Below are positions 18,462 through 27,660 of a stretch of DNA of 64,000 bases, one piece after another. Location: contig JACVCB010000004.1 of the NCBI GenBank assembly GCA_016742255.1, positions 124,001-188,000 on the forward strand. The letters run 5' to 3'. The notes under the pieces were generated by a model that saw only the letters and a program-made list of their open reading frames with translations, was not told where the DNA came from and searched no databases. The DNA comes from Leptospira sp. Its GTDB lineage: Bacteria; Spirochaetota; Leptospiria; Leptospirales; Leptospiraceae. Made by a program: the position numbers and the translations under genes. The stretch's first letter is position 1, and the number at the start of each line of letters is the position of its first letter.

Positions 18462-19175
18462 TTAAACAATCGTAATTAGATCCGGGTTTTGTAAGTGGGG
18501 AGTTCCATTCCAACTAACAGGTTCCCAATGATTGTTTTCATGACGAAACACACTTAAAGACGAATTTAAAATTGATTTCATAAATATAGGAAACTCTTTA
18601 TAATTCATTTTGCAAGATAGACCCATCATAATTGCGATGGGTGTGCTCGAAGAAACAACAAGGGTACTTTTTACATCATCAGGGATTTGGAGTGGACCTT
18701 TTGATACCTTTTCAACATATTCTTCAAACGTGTATGGTTCGATTGAACCCCAAACTCCATTTACCCAATCGGCTAATACAAGTTGTATGAGCTCTTGAAA
18801 ATAATGCCTAGTTTCTTCTTTTCCTTCTTCCCATGCAGTTTTATATGCTTCGTATAATTTTGCAAATGATGGATTCGCATTTCGGATTTTGGCCGCAATG
18901 CCTAACCACATTCTAGAATCAAATTCATCCCAAGCTGAATTTTCTATCGGATCTGGAATACAAAATTGATCGTTGGTAAAACTTTTAATGATTCCTTCTG
19001 CGGTTTGTTTTTGCCTGTTTAAGGTTCCTGTATATACGGAATCAAATTCAATTCTTTGGTGTTTAAAATATTCGCCTAAAAGATTAGCCTGTTTCCAACC
19101 TAATTCTGTTAGTTGATCATAATTTTTTCCAAGTCGATCCGCTTGGCCATGACGAACTAAATATAAATAGGACAT
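18462..19175 (-). CDS. Histidine phosphatase family protein
   Basis: A 237-aa member of the phosphoglycerate mutase-like superfamily. It starts MSYLYLVRHGQADRLG with the catalytic RHG. TGTLNRQKQTAEGI follows, and LVVSSSTPIAIMMGL stands where the second catalytic His normally lies: the usual G-H is replaced by S-S-T-P, so activity may be altered. It is the last gene of a minus-strand operon with the DUF6285, phosphotransferase and acyl-CoA dehydrogenase genes (start codon adjacent to the previous stop). Confidence 0.8.
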   Translation of the reverse strand: MSYLYLVRHGQADRLGKNYDQLTELGWKQANLLGEYFKHQRIEFDSVYTGTLNRQKQTAEGIIKSFTNDQFCIPDPIENSAWDEFDSRMWLGIAAKIRNANPSFAKLYEAYKTAWEEGKEETRHYFQELIQLVLADWVNGVWGSIEPYTFEEYVEKVSKGPLQIPDDVKSTLVVSSSTPIAIMMGLSCKMNYKEFPIFMKSILNSSLSVFRHENNHWEPVSWNGTPHLQNPDLITIV

Positions 19176-19625
19176 CTATACTTGGAACCTCGGATTAGAA
19201 ACAGAAAGGTTTTCTTTTAATTGTAATTTGACCAAATTCCATACTTTTCCCTTTGGGGATGTATCAATTTTAGAGGAATTAGTTTTTGAATTCGTTTGGT
19301 TTGATTGGTTACGAATGGTTTGGGCTAAACTTTGATTCCAATGATATAAAACTTGGTATTTCTCTTTTTTGGATAATTTTTGAAAACTTTCTAAATCGTA
19401 TTTGGATTCCAAATCTGAGATTCGTAATTTCTGATTTAAAATTTCCGACCAAAGATTGGTATATTCTGAATTGTCAATTTCCCTTGCTATGACACCTAAC
19501 ATATTCCAAGAAACTAGTGTTTTATATGATAATAAATCATCACCTTCTAGTTTGGGTAATAATTCTTTCATCATAAAATCTTGAATGGCAGAGAGTAGTT
19601 CTTTTGTATCAGGTCTATATTGCAT
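19176..19625 (-). CDS. DUF6285-like protein
   Basis: A 149-aa protein beginning MQYRPDTKELLSAIQDFMM, with the segments LPKLEGDDLLSYKTLVSWNM and LGVIAREID. This pattern is found in small proteins encoded beside aminoglycoside-phosphotransferase-like and acyl-CoA dehydrogenase genes, which is the context here: it overlaps the phosphotransferase gene by 11 nt. The function is unknown; an accessory role to the phosphotransferase is the simplest idea. Confidence 0.65.
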   Translation of the reverse strand: MQYRPDTKELLSAIQDFMMKELLPKLEGDDLLSYKTLVSWNMLGVIAREIDNSEYTNLWSEILNQKLRISDLESKYDLESFQKLSKKEKYQVLYHWNQSLAQTIRNQSNQTNSKTNSSKIDTSPKGKVWNLVKLQLKENLSVSNPRFQV

Positions 19626-20646
19626 TTTCTAATTCCTCTATGAGACGCATTGCTTCCCATTCCATTTCTGCTGTCCTTCTTCCGATGGAAGCAAGTTCGA
19701 TTCCTTTATCTTTGCCTGACAAATGCCTCTCAGCTTGTTGTGCACTTCCAATTGCCCATCGAACGTTTCCCATGATCTCCCAATAGGAAACTTTATATGG
19801 ATCAACCTTGATACCAGAAGTAAGTTCGTATTCTTTATAAAAATCCTTTCGATCGCCGAATCCACCTACTTCTTTATTGAGACGACCAAATCTCCAATCT
19901 CGCATACACAACCAAGCAATGTCTTCGTGTCGATCTCCAAAATGGGCAAATTCAAAATCTAAGATTCCTTGAAGACCATCTGCATTCATCATAAAGTTAC
20001 CAGTGCGAAAATCTCCATGTACTAAAACAATTTTATCAATGTTTGGTGCATGTGACTCCATCCAATTGAGGCATAATTCAATCGCTGGGTGAGCTTCTGG
20101 TAAATCGTCTAAAGACTGTCTTAAATCGGCAATCGCTTGGCTTATGTAATTTTCAATCGTGACTAATTTGAGTTTTTGTTTTAGGTCTTCTTCCTTAACA
20201 GTTTCTGGAGTTACTGTATGAAGTTTTGCAAGATTTGATGCTAAATCAGAAACCATTTTTGTTTTACGATAGGAATCTAATTCTTTATCTTTAGTGATGA
20301 AACGACCCGTTGCTTTTCCTGCAATTTTTTCCATTAGAAAAAAAGGGGTACCTATAATAGAAGTTTGTTCTTCTAAATAAACTGGCGTTGGAGTTTTGAC
20401 TCCTGCATTGTATACAAGTTCTGCTACCTTAAATTCATCCCGTTTCGATAAGGAAGAAAGTAAACTTCCACCCTTATCTGTACGAAGAACTAGTGATTTT
20501 TTGGACGTATTGGATTGTATTTCCAAAGCATAATTATCTTGGCAAGCTCCTCCACTTAAATGGAAAATTTCAGTTATTTTAACTGGCTCTTTCCATACAG
20601 AAGTTAGGTGGACTTCAACCTTCTCTTGCAGTTCTTTAATTTCCAT
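19615..20646 (-). CDS. APH-family phosphotransferase (ACAD10/11 kinase-like)
   Basis: A 343-aa kinase-fold protein. The ATP-binding part includes LSGGACQDNYALEI and SLVLRTDKGG. The catalytic loop is VLVHGDFRTGNFMM (HGD-x4-N) and the metal-binding segment is GILDFEFAHFGDRHEDIAWL. Such proteins next to acyl-CoA dehydrogenases resemble the kinase half of ACAD10/ACAD11, which phosphorylates 4-hydroxyacyl-CoAs before elimination. The adjacent dehydrogenase supports that reading, which remains an inference. Confidence 0.85.
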   Translation of the reverse strand: MEIKELQEKVEVHLTSVWKEPVKITEIFHLSGGACQDNYALEIQSNTSKKSLVLRTDKGGSLLSSLSKRDEFKVAELVYNAGVKTPTPVYLEEQTSIIGTPFFLMEKIAGKATGRFITKDKELDSYRKTKMVSDLASNLAKLHTVTPETVKEEDLKQKLKLVTIENYISQAIADLRQSLDDLPEAHPAIELCLNWMESHAPNIDKIVLVHGDFRTGNFMMNADGLQGILDFEFAHFGDRHEDIAWLCMRDWRFGRLNKEVGGFGDRKDFYKEYELTSGIKVDPYKVSYWEIMGNVRWAIGSAQQAERHLSGKDKGIELASIGRRTAEMEWEAMRLIEELENAI

Positions 20647-20652
20647 GAATCT

Positions 20653-21828
20653 TTAAAAATCCCATTTTTCCGATACATAATTGCGACCAATGACCATTTT
20701 ATGAACTTCGGATGGCCCATCTGCAATTCTTGCTGCACGTGCATCTCGGTAAAATAATTCGAGTGGTAAGTCTCTTGAATATCCTTTTCCACCACATATT
20801 TGGATCGCCATATCAATTGTATTACACAACGATTCACTGACTTTCCATTTTGCCATGGAAGTTTCCTGTCTTGCATCCTTACCCATTTTTAATAACCAAG
20901 CTGCCTTCAATGTTAATAAGAATGCCATCTCGATCTCAGTAGCACGTTCAGCAAACATCCACTGAATTCCTTGGTGATCGGCAATCCGTGCACTAAAAAC
21001 TTCTCTTTCTTTCGCATAACTTCGCGCAATCGAAAGGGCTCTTCTTGCCATCCCAGTCCATCTCATACAATGGGTGAGACGAGCAGGTCCTAATCTTTCC
21101 TGCGATAAACGAAAACCTTCGCCTACTCTACCTAAAACCATATCTTCAGGTACTTCTACATTTTCAAAATTGAGTTCACAATGCCCACCTGGTCCGTGTG
21201 AACCCATGAGTTCTATCTCACGTACCATCGTATAACCTTTCGCATCAGTTGGCACAAGAAACATCGTTGTTTTGCGAAAACTTCCATTCACCTTCGCCAT
21301 TACGATGAGGTACTTTGCTCCATTTGCGCCAGTGCAATACCACTTACGTCCATTGAGAATGTATTTTTCACCTTGTTTTTCTGCATTGGTTTGCAAAGAA
21401 GTGGGATCTGATCCTGCACCTGGAGAAGGTTCAGTCATAGCAAATCCAGTGCGAAGTTCACCTTTGATGAGTGGATGTAAAATTAATTCTTTTTGTTTTT
21501 CTGATGCTGCAAGAGACAACAAATGCATGTTTCCTTCATCTGGAGCATCACAATTAAAAATATAAGGAGCAATGGGAGAACGACCAAGCTCACTAAAAAT
21601 AATACAGGTACCAATTAAATCTAAACCCAATCCACCTTCTGATTTGGGAAGGTGAGGTGTCCAAAACCCGGCCGATTTTACTTTAGCGCGTGCTTGTTGG
21701 TTGATGTCCTCTGGCATTCGACCTTTTTCATAATCATAATGTTTTTCCAGAGGAATGATTTCTTCTGTTATAAAAGATTGGATGTTTTTACGAAGTGTTT
21801 CAACTTCTTGGGGAATTTCAAAGTCCAT
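20653..21828 (-). CDS. Acyl-CoA dehydrogenase
   Basis: A 391-aa enzyme of normal family length. The start [15 protein letters not shown] is preferred over one 7 codons upstream. Family motifs: [58 protein letters not shown], and the C-terminal [20 protein letters not shown] with [17 protein letters not shown]. It is the first gene of the operon with the phosphotransferase, DUF6285 and phosphatase genes. Together they resemble a split ACAD10/11 system for hydroxy- or branched fatty acids (inference). Confidence 0.93.
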   Translation of the reverse strand: MDFEIPQEVETLRKNIQSFITEEIIPLEKHYDYEKGRMPEDINQQARAKVKSAGFWTPHLPKSEGGLGLDLIGTCIIFSELGRSPIAPYIFNCDAPDEGNMHLLSLAASEKQKELILHPLIKGELRTGFAMTEPSPGAGSDPTSLQTNAEKQGEKYILNGRKWYCTGANGAKYLIVMAKVNGSFRKTTMFLVPTDAKGYTMVREIELMGSHGPGGHCELNFENVEVPEDMVLGRVGEGFRLSQERLGPARLTHCMRWTGMARRALSIARSYAKEREVFSARIADHQGIQWMFAERATEIEMAFLLTLKAAWLLKMGKDARQETSMAKWKVSESLCNTIDMAIQICGGKGYSRDLPLELFYRDARAARIADGPSEVHKMVIGRNYVSEKWDF

Positions 21829-21874
21829 TGAATCCAAGAAGTAACACAATCAAGATAGATCGTAAAATCTTTTT

Positions 21875-22777
21875 TTAATGAGATCGAAAAATAGGTCTTT
21901 CTCTTTTTGAATTTCTTCTAATTTCAAAATGCAAATGTGGACCGGTCGCTCTACCTGTTTGACCTACTTCCCCAATTTTTTCTCCTTTTTTGACTCTTTG
22001 TCCTTGTTTTACTGCAAAGTTCAATAGATGTCCATACCTAGTTTCGTAACCTAAAATATGTTTAATAATAATTAGATTACCATATCCACCTTGTGCACCA
22101 ACAAAACTAACTTCTCCGTCCATTGAAGAAAATACATCTGATCCTTGTTTGGCGGCCATATCCAAACCACCGTGAAACGTTTCCTTTTTAGTAAAAGGAT
22201 CTAATCGTTTTCCAAAATTTGATGAGATGATAGCGGCTGTTAGTGGGAACTGAAATCCAAATCCGTAAAAGAAAGATTTTTCTGATTTTCCCATTGAGAT
22301 ACCAGGCAAAAACCATTTACTTCGTTCGGAATCATATTGTAATTTGTTTGCATCAATTTGGTATTTATCTGCTAAAAGCAATTTTGTTTTGTCACTACCA
22401 TCCGTTTCTTCTGGATGGAATGTTCCACGCATATTTGGGATTTCAAGGATCATCCCTTGTGATAAATCATGAGGGGAACTGAGCTCGTTAACGGAGGACA
22501 AAGTTTCTAAATCCATACCAGTTCGAGCCATGATTTTGAAAAAGTTATCTTCCTTTTTCACCTTGTATTCGTAATATTTGAGTGGGATGAGGATTTCTTT
22601 TTTAGTTCCAGATTTTGAAATTCTTAAGTTTTCTTTGATTTCGGAACGGAGGTTTTTTAAAGATGGATTCGAATATTCAAGGTTTGCCAATGTGAGAGGA
22701 CTAGGAAATAGATTCGCCACGGCTCCAAAACCGATCCAAATCACAGTCCATTTCAGAAAAATAAGGCGATTAGACAT
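21875..22777 (-). CDS. LysM and M23 peptidoglycan metallopeptidase
   Basis: A 300-aa envelope protein with an N-terminal signal/anchor (FLKWTVIWIGFGAVANLF), a LysM-type peptidoglycan-binding module (YKVKKEDNFFKIMARTGMDL to MILEIPN) and a C-terminal M23 domain. Zinc ligands are visible in FHGGLDMA (H-x3-D) and in TGPHLHFEIR (H-x-H). The enzyme should cut peptidoglycan cross-links, or activate amidases if degenerate; all catalytic residues appear present. Divergent from the CPBP protease gene. Confidence 0.92.
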   Translation of the reverse strand: MSNRLIFLKWTVIWIGFGAVANLFPSPLTLANLEYSNPSLKNLRSEIKENLRISKSGTKKEILIPLKYYEYKVKKEDNFFKIMARTGMDLETLSSVNELSSPHDLSQGMILEIPNMRGTFHPEETDGSDKTKLLLADKYQIDANKLQYDSERSKWFLPGISMGKSEKSFFYGFGFQFPLTAAIISSNFGKRLDPFTKKETFHGGLDMAAKQGSDVFSSMDGEVSFVGAQGGYGNLIIIKHILGYETRYGHLLNFAVKQGQRVKKGEKIGEVGQTGRATGPHLHFEIRRNSKRERPIFRSH

Positions 22778-22855
22778 AATCTTCTAAAATGATTATCGGC
22801 CATTTCTCAAAAAAACGATGACGATTCTTGCCGAAATTGAGGAACTGTAAGGCAG

Positions 22856-23755
22856 ATGCAGAATCGATTTTTTGAGATCTTTCGGCTCACTGCCTACTCT
22901 TTGGGTCTCGTTTATGTTTGTTCCTTTTTTTATTCCGTATTCTTTCTAGCGTTTGTAAACCATTCGGTCTTAAACCACAGGATCCCAGAAGAACAAATCC
23001 TTCCTCTCTATGAAGAATACTCTGAAGGTAAGTTAGATTTTTCGGGACTTTTGGCGGAATACCAAAAAGTTGTAAATCCTATCAAGGACCAATTTCAAAA
23101 AGAAATCACCGAAAATCCAAATACGTTACTGAGTGAATTCTATGAGATTGTTTTTTCTGAAAAACCATATTACTTATTAGGACACTCAGTTCCGTGGTTT
23201 TTGTGTTATGTGGGGCTTGGTTATTTATTATACAAAAAAGTATTACAAATTCCTGTCACAAACTTACAAGATGAACTTTCAATTCCCATTTTATTACGAG
23301 GGATCACAAACGGCTTCTTATGTTTTTTTGTAGTGGTAGTATTTGGTGTGATTCTTGAAAAATTATCGGTTCCATTGGAATCAGGTGTTTTTGCAAAAAA
23401 ATTATACGAATCCATTCATGGAAATGGTTACCTTCTAGCTTGGGGTATTTATGTTGTAGGTATCATTACAGGAATTTTGGAAGAAATCTTTTTTAGAGGT
23501 TTTTTACTTAAAGCTTTCATTGATAAAGGATTAACCCAAGAAGGACTTCTCATTGTATCCTTATTATTTGGTTGGTTACATTATGGAGAAGGTACTTCCA
23601 TTGCCATTCCTTTCATCATTTGTGGAGTTGGTATGTTCTTTGGTTATCTGTACATTAAAACAGGAAATCTTTGGATCGCTATGGCTTGCCACGCCACTTA
23701 CAATTCATTAGGATTAATCAATGCTTATCTTCAATTACCAGTGGTCCAATCATGA
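22856..23755 (+). CDS. CPBP-family intramembrane metalloprotease
   Basis: A 299-aa polytopic membrane protein of the CAAX-protease/bacteriocin-processing (Abi) family. The diagnostic motifs are EEIFFRGFLLKAF (E-E-x3-R) and FGWLHYGEG with a later MACHATYNSLG, the conserved Glu/His metal site. About seven hydrophobic segments are visible. Its stop overlaps the next start (ATGA), so the downstream exported protein is translated with it and may be connected to its function. Confidence 0.9.
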   Translation: MQNRFFEIFRLTAYSLGLVYVCSFFYSVFFLAFVNHSVLNHRIPEEQILPLYEEYSEGKLDFSGLLAEYQKVVNPIKDQFQKEITENPNTLLSEFYEIVFSEKPYYLLGHSVPWFLCYVGLGYLLYKKVLQIPVTNLQDELSIPILLRGITNGFLCFFVVVVFGVILEKLSVPLESGVFAKKLYESIHGNGYLLAWGIYVVGIITGILEEIFFRGFLLKAFIDKGLTQEGLLIVSLLFGWLHYGEGTSIAIPFIICGVGMFFGYLYIKTGNLWIAMACHATYNSLGLINAYLQLPVVQS

Positions 23756-24513
23756 ATTTTTCAAAATCGAAATTAAATATTCGCATAACAGAAGTATTGT
23801 TACTTTTTTTTCTTTTATGCTTCTCTCCTAAATCAATTTTTGCAGGAGAAACGGTTGAAGTATTGGGTGGACCGGATGATGTAAATATTCGGCTGCTTGC
23901 ACTTCTCAACAAGTTAGATCCAGATTTTTACGCCGACGAAAAAACCCAAGGATTTATGTATCGATATAGAAATCGTTGGAGTAATCCATATGACTTTAAC
24001 ATCTATGTTGGAAAAGTCGGGAAAACTTCACCCGATTCCATTATCCGAATCGAATCTCCAAGAAGGGGTCAGGAAAAAATGTGGAAACAAATTTTGGAAC
24101 AGGAATTGTTACAAAAACCTCCTCACGAATCAGCGGTTCCCTTAACTGAAAAATATCATATTGTTTCCCAAGGTTTAAATTTAATTACGCCTATGGCCTC
24201 TGTTGGTTATAATTCTTGGAATTCTCCACTATTCACAAATCGTGATACATTTGTTAGTATGAGTATTTATTTCTTATGTGATTTAATTTTGGTAGGTGGT
24301 GCATACTTATATGCACAGGAGAATTTACCAAAAAAGAATATTTATGATCATATACTGAATACAAAAGGACCAGGAAATGTTTGGGAATCACCAAACGCTG
24401 TTGGAATTTTTGCAGCAATGGCTGTAACGAGAGTTGTGCGAGCATTTGATGCATGGGAAGATACAGCTGCTCACAATAAAACAGCTCAATTTGGTTGGTC
24501 TTTCAAGTTTTAG
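23752..24513 (+). CDS. Exported protein of unknown function
   Basis: A 253-aa protein starting at MNFSKSKLNIRITEV in an ATGA overlap with the CPBP protease gene. A signal peptide (VLLLFFLLCFSPKSIFAGE) is followed by a domain with GPDDVNIRLLALLNKLDPDF and YRYRNRWSNPYDFN. There is a hydrophobic segment (FVSMSIYFLCDLILVGGAYLYA) and a C-terminal W-x-F-K-F end that could be a membrane-facing strand. I recognise no family. Translational coupling suggests a link to the protease. Confidence 0.6.
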   Translation: MNFSKSKLNIRITEVLLLFFLLCFSPKSIFAGETVEVLGGPDDVNIRLLALLNKLDPDFYADEKTQGFMYRYRNRWSNPYDFNIYVGKVGKTSPDSIIRIESPRRGQEKMWKQILEQELLQKPPHESAVPLTEKYHIVSQGLNLITPMASVGYNSWNSPLFTNRDTFVSMSIYFLCDLILVGGAYLYAQENLPKKNIYDHILNTKGPGNVWESPNAVGIFAAMAVTRVVRAFDAWEDTAAHNKTAQFGWSFKF

Positions 24514-24523
24514 CTAAAAAAAT

Positions 24524-24859
24524 TTATGATTTAAAAAGATCACGTGCTGCATCCGAGGCACTTGATCTTTCAAAATCTTCTCTTTCAATGAGAGTTAGTT
24601 CCAATCCTTCTTTTTCAATTCTACTCAAAATTTTGGCAATATCTGCCACCTTACTCAATTTAGTTGCCAGATACTTGAAAGTAATTCCACAATCTGGGCA
24701 TTTTTTATCTTTGAGGTAATTGAGACCAAGTTTTTTGCAATTTCCACAAGTTCCGTAAAGATCATCGATGTAGAGTAATTGTTTTTTTACATCGTCTACA
24801 TTGAGTTGTCGCCAAACTCGTACAAATTTAGTATTATTTCCGGATACATCTGAAGTCAT
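24524..24859 (-). CDS. Small zinc-ribbon protein
   Basis: A 111-aa protein starting MTSDVSGNNTKFVRVWRQLN; an upstream in-frame start would overlap the divergent DUF423 gene. A zinc ribbon is formed by TCGNCKKLG and KKCPDCGITF, between an N-terminal region with LLYIDDLYG and a C-terminal helix rich in charged residues. The function is unknown; small ribbons of this type often bind nucleic acids or act as adaptors. Confidence 0.6.
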   Translation of the reverse strand: MTSDVSGNNTKFVRVWRQLNVDDVKKQLLYIDDLYGTCGNCKKLGLNYLKDKKCPDCGITFKYLATKLSKVADIAKILSRIEKEGLELTLIEREDFERSSASDAARDLFKS

Positions 24860-24880
24860 AGGCAATAGGAAGTATCGAAT

Positions 24881-25309
24881 ATGAAACTTGTCAAGAAGCA
24901 ATCCGATTTAGTTTTAATCTTACTCATTTGTTTATCTGGTTTTTTAGCTGTGGCGATTGGTGCCTTTGGAGCACATGGTCTGAAAAAAATCATACCACCA
25001 GATCTTATGATCACTTTTGAAACTGGAAATAAATACCATTTTTATCATAGTATTACAGCTCTTATCGCATTTTTGATGTTAATCCTTTCCGAGCAATACG
25101 AGACCTCTGAGAAATCAAACAAATATCTTCGATTCTCCATTTGGATGTTTTTGGTAGGTATTTTGATTTTTTCTTTTAGTTTATATTTCTTAGCAATTAC
25201 AGGAATTAAAATTCTTGGTGCTATCACTCCTTTTGGAGGAGTGAGTTTTCTGGCTGCTTGGTTTTTTTTAGGACTAGGAATGTATTATTTTTTTGTTCCG
25301 AAAAAATAG
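24881..25309 (+). CDS. DUF423 (YgdD-type) inner-membrane protein
   Basis: A 142-aa protein with four hydrophobic helices. The family signature FLAVAIGAFGAHGLKK near the N-terminus is followed by TFETGNKYHFYHSITALIA, and by ITGIKILGAITPFGGVSFLAAW. Length and topology match DUF423, which has no established function. It runs divergently from the zinc-ribbon gene, and its 3' end overlaps the convergent FliG-like gene by 25 nt. Confidence 0.9.
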   Translation: MKLVKKQSDLVLILLICLSGFLAVAIGAFGAHGLKKIIPPDLMITFETGNKYHFYHSITALIAFLMLILSEQYETSEKSNKYLRFSIWMFLVGILIFSFSLYFLAITGIKILGAITPFGGVSFLAAWFFLGLGMYYFFVPKK

Positions 25310-25611
25310 TGACCTTGTTTACTAATTAAATTTCTTGAAATAAGGCCGTCGCCAATGAGTAACAATCCTTCTGCGGCGGCTTTTTTTGACTCTTCTGAGC
25401 TATCTTTTTGTAATGCCATAAGTTCATGAACATACTTTCTTCTTTGCAAATCCAAAACACCTAACATTGATCCAGCGATCTTTTCATCCATCTGCAAAAA
25501 TGCCAATGCCAATGTTTGTGGAGGTGTTTCATTACACAAATAGTATAATGCTAAATTATCAAAATACGAAAGTTGACTGAGTTTTTCTAATACTTGTTCT
25601 GATCCAGACAT
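25285..25611 (-). CDS. FliG-middle-domain-like orphan protein
   Basis: A 108-aa protein that appears to be a single helical domain like the FliG middle segment: NETPPQTLALAFLQMDEKIAGSMLGVLD corresponds to the P-Q-T-I-A-L helix and following helix, and the end (ISRNLISKQGHYFFG) also resembles the family. It has no N-terminal or C-terminal FliG domains, so it is not a complete switch protein. It lies 20 nt after the M32 carboxypeptidase gene (25631) in the same direction. Weak family call. Confidence 0.45.
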   Translation of the reverse strand: MSGSEQVLEKLSQLSYFDNLALYYLCNETPPQTLALAFLQMDEKIAGSMLGVLDLQRRKYVHELMALQKDSSEESKKAAAEGLLLIGDGLISRNLISKQGHYFFGTKK

Positions 25612-25630
25612 AGTGATTCCTTTGATTCAA

Positions 25631-27142
25631 TTAATTGGAAATTGAAACTTCCTTTACTTTTTCTTCTAAATATGAAATAAGATACTTCGCATTTGCTGGT
25701 TCGCCTGTAGCTTCCGAAACTAAATTTTCAATCGTTAAGATTTTTCCTTTGGAATGAATGTTTTTTCGTAACCAAAATAATAAATCTGAAAAATCACCTT
25801 TCGAAGCAAATTTGTTATGCGAATCAGGATATTCTTGTGTAAATTTTTTAAAAAATTGTGCACTGAATATATTTCCTAATGTATAAGTTGGAAAATATCC
25901 GAAGGCTCCCATAGACCAATGAATGTCTTGCAAAACTCCTTCTGCATCGTTTTCAATTGTCATTCCAAAACTTTCTTTCATTTTAGAATTCCAAATTTCT
26001 GGTAAATCTTTGACTTTGATGTTGCCATTGATCAAATCTCTTTCGATCTCAAATCGCAATATAATATGGAGGTTATATGTGACCTGATCTGCTTCAACGC
26101 GGATCTTTGATTTTTCCGTGCTGTTTATATATTTATATAAATCTTGAAAAGGAAGTTCTGATTCAGACAATTCAAAGTCATTTAATAAAATGGGATACAT
26201 AAATTCCCAAAAAGGTAAAGACCTTCCGACTTGGTTTTCCCACAGGCGACTTTGTGATTCGTGAATTCCTAAACTTAGATACTCCGTTAATGGATTTGGC
26301 CAATTTGGCATTGTAGACAATCCAGACTCATATAAAGAATGACCAGTCTCATGTAACACGCCAAAGATGGAAGATAATGGATCGGTTTCAGAATATCTAG
26401 TTGTGATTCGTTTGTCCCCTTTTCCTAAACTAGTGGAAAAAGGGTGGTTACTAATGTCTAATCTTGATTCTTTTTTTGTGAGTCCTAAAATGGAAGGAAG
26501 TCGATTACAGAATTTGTTTTGATTGGCAATTGGTATAGGTCTTTTGAATGGACTTTCGAACCTTGGAGCCTTTGATACAATCGGAATAAGTGATTTTTTT
26601 ATATCAGAAAATAAAATTTGGATTTGGTTTGCCTTGGCACCCTTCTCATAGGAATCCAATAAAGCATCATAAGGTTCTGTCGTATAACCAAAGTAATCTG
26701 CTTGTTTTTTGGATAATGTAACCAATTCCTCAAGTCGATCCGAAAATAATTTAAAGTTTTTTTCCTTTTTTGCCTCGGCCCATTCTGCATGTGCTAAATT
26801 GGTGAGTTTTGCAAATTCAGCAACGAATTCAGATGGCAATTTATCTGCTTTTTCTTTCTCCTCCATCAAAATTTCAAGCTCACGATTCCATAATGACCTT
26901 TCCGATTCTGGAAGTTCTTTTGTGGTTAGTTTCGCAGATTGAATGAGCTCCAAAAAAGATGGATCCGTCATCCATTCATGGGTGAGTTCCGCAACGGCAG
27001 CAATTTGAGTTGATCGATACTCTCTTCCCTCTTCTGGCATCATCACTTCTGAGTCCCAGTGGAGAACGGAAGAAATATCTTGGAAAAGTTTGATTTTTCG
27101 ATATTGTTTTCGATAATTTTCGAGCGCTTGAGGGAGGGCCAT
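25631..27142 (-). CDS. M32 family carboxypeptidase (Taq type)
   Basis: A 503-aa zinc carboxypeptidase that removes C-terminal residues from peptides. The start MALPQALENYRKQYRK is preferred; an in-frame GTG 24 nt upstream also exists. The family motifs are VLHETGHSLYESGL (HExxH), GIHESQSRLWENQVG, and RVEADQVTYNLHIILRFEIE. The length is normal. Cytoplasmic, no signal peptide. Confidence 0.93.
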   Translation of the reverse strand: MALPQALENYRKQYRKIKLFQDISSVLHWDSEVMMPEEGREYRSTQIAAVAELTHEWMTDPSFLELIQSAKLTTKELPESERSLWNRELEILMEEKEKADKLPSEFVAEFAKLTNLAHAEWAEAKKEKNFKLFSDRLEELVTLSKKQADYFGYTTEPYDALLDSYEKGAKANQIQILFSDIKKSLIPIVSKAPRFESPFKRPIPIANQNKFCNRLPSILGLTKKESRLDISNHPFSTSLGKGDKRITTRYSETDPLSSIFGVLHETGHSLYESGLSTMPNWPNPLTEYLSLGIHESQSRLWENQVGRSLPFWEFMYPILLNDFELSESELPFQDLYKYINSTEKSKIRVEADQVTYNLHIILRFEIERDLINGNIKVKDLPEIWNSKMKESFGMTIENDAEGVLQDIHWSMGAFGYFPTYTLGNIFSAQFFKKFTQEYPDSHNKFASKGDFSDLLFWLRKNIHSKGKILTIENLVSEATGEPANAKYLISYLEEKVKEVSISN

Positions 27143-27185
27143 AGACTCATTTTCTTCCACCCACACATTCTGGAACCAAAAATCA

Positions 27186-27216
27186 TTGACCCTTAACCCT
27201 CAGACAAAACTATGTA
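27186..27216 (+). promoter_or_regulatory. Possible promoter of tRNA-Gly
   Basis: TTGACC at 27186-27191 and TATGTA at 27211-27216, with a 19-nt spacer that is longer than ideal. It lies 9 nt before the tRNA start. Confidence 0.35.
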
Positions 27217-27224
27217 TTTACGTC

Positions 27225-27295
27225 GCGGGTGTGGTGTAACGGTAGCACAGCAGCCTTCCAAGCTTCTGGCGAGGGTTCGAGTCCCTTCGCCCGCA
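27225..27295 (+). tRNA. tRNA-Gly (anticodon TCC)
   Basis: Cloverleaf with acceptor GCGGGTG/CGCCCGC, D arm GTG-loop-CAC, anticodon loop CTTCCAA (anticodon TCC) on a stem GCAGC/GCTTC with one mismatch, and T arm GAGGG-TTCGAGT-CCCTT. Discriminator A; no CCA encoded. The last 15 bases are copied again at 27483-27497 in the downstream tandem repeat. Confidence 0.92.
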
Positions 27296-27459
27296 TGACA
27301 ACTTCTCCAACTAACCAATCACAATTTTCTAACCAATTGACTCGAACAGTGGCGCGAGCTGTTTTATGAGCGACCCATAGGGAGCGAACAAAACAGAAAG
27401 AAAGCCATGATGGCTTTCGACGAGCGTCGCCGTGCCTCGGAGCGCAGTGAGGACAGGAT
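27281..27459. repeat. Tandem repeat copy 1 (starts inside tRNA-Gly)
   Basis: A 179-bp unit starting with the last 15 bases of tRNA-Gly and ending in GGACAGGAT. It recurs 202 bp later with a handful of differences. It contains an AAAGCCATGATGGCTTT hairpin and a GC-rich part that differs from the surrounding AT-rich DNA. No coding potential is convincing in it. Confidence 0.9.
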
Positions 27460-27482
27460 GTCCGAACAGCGGAGAGGTCTTT

Positions 27483-27660
27483 GTCCCTTCGCCCGCATGA
27501 CAACTTCTCCAACAAACCAATCACAATTTTCTAACCAATTGACTCGAACAGTGGCGCGAGCTGTTTTATGAGCGACCCATAGGGAGCGAAAAAACAGAAA
27601 GAAAGCCATGATGGCTTTCGACGAGCGTCGCTGTGCCTCGGAGCGCAGTGAGGACAGGAT
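27483..27660. repeat. Tandem repeat copy 2
   Basis: A 178-bp second copy of the unit at 27281-27459, with one deleted base in the GAACAAAACAG stretch and a few substitutions. It begins with the tRNA-Gly 3' end sequence but lacks the rest of the tRNA, so it is a tRNA remnant and not a gene. Confidence 0.9.

Noticed and set aside
27281..27660. Prophage or integrative element with att sites
   Set aside because: The tRNA 3' end is duplicated, but the copies are 202 bp apart and no integrase, excisionase or phage gene lies between or near them. I report a tandem repeat instead.
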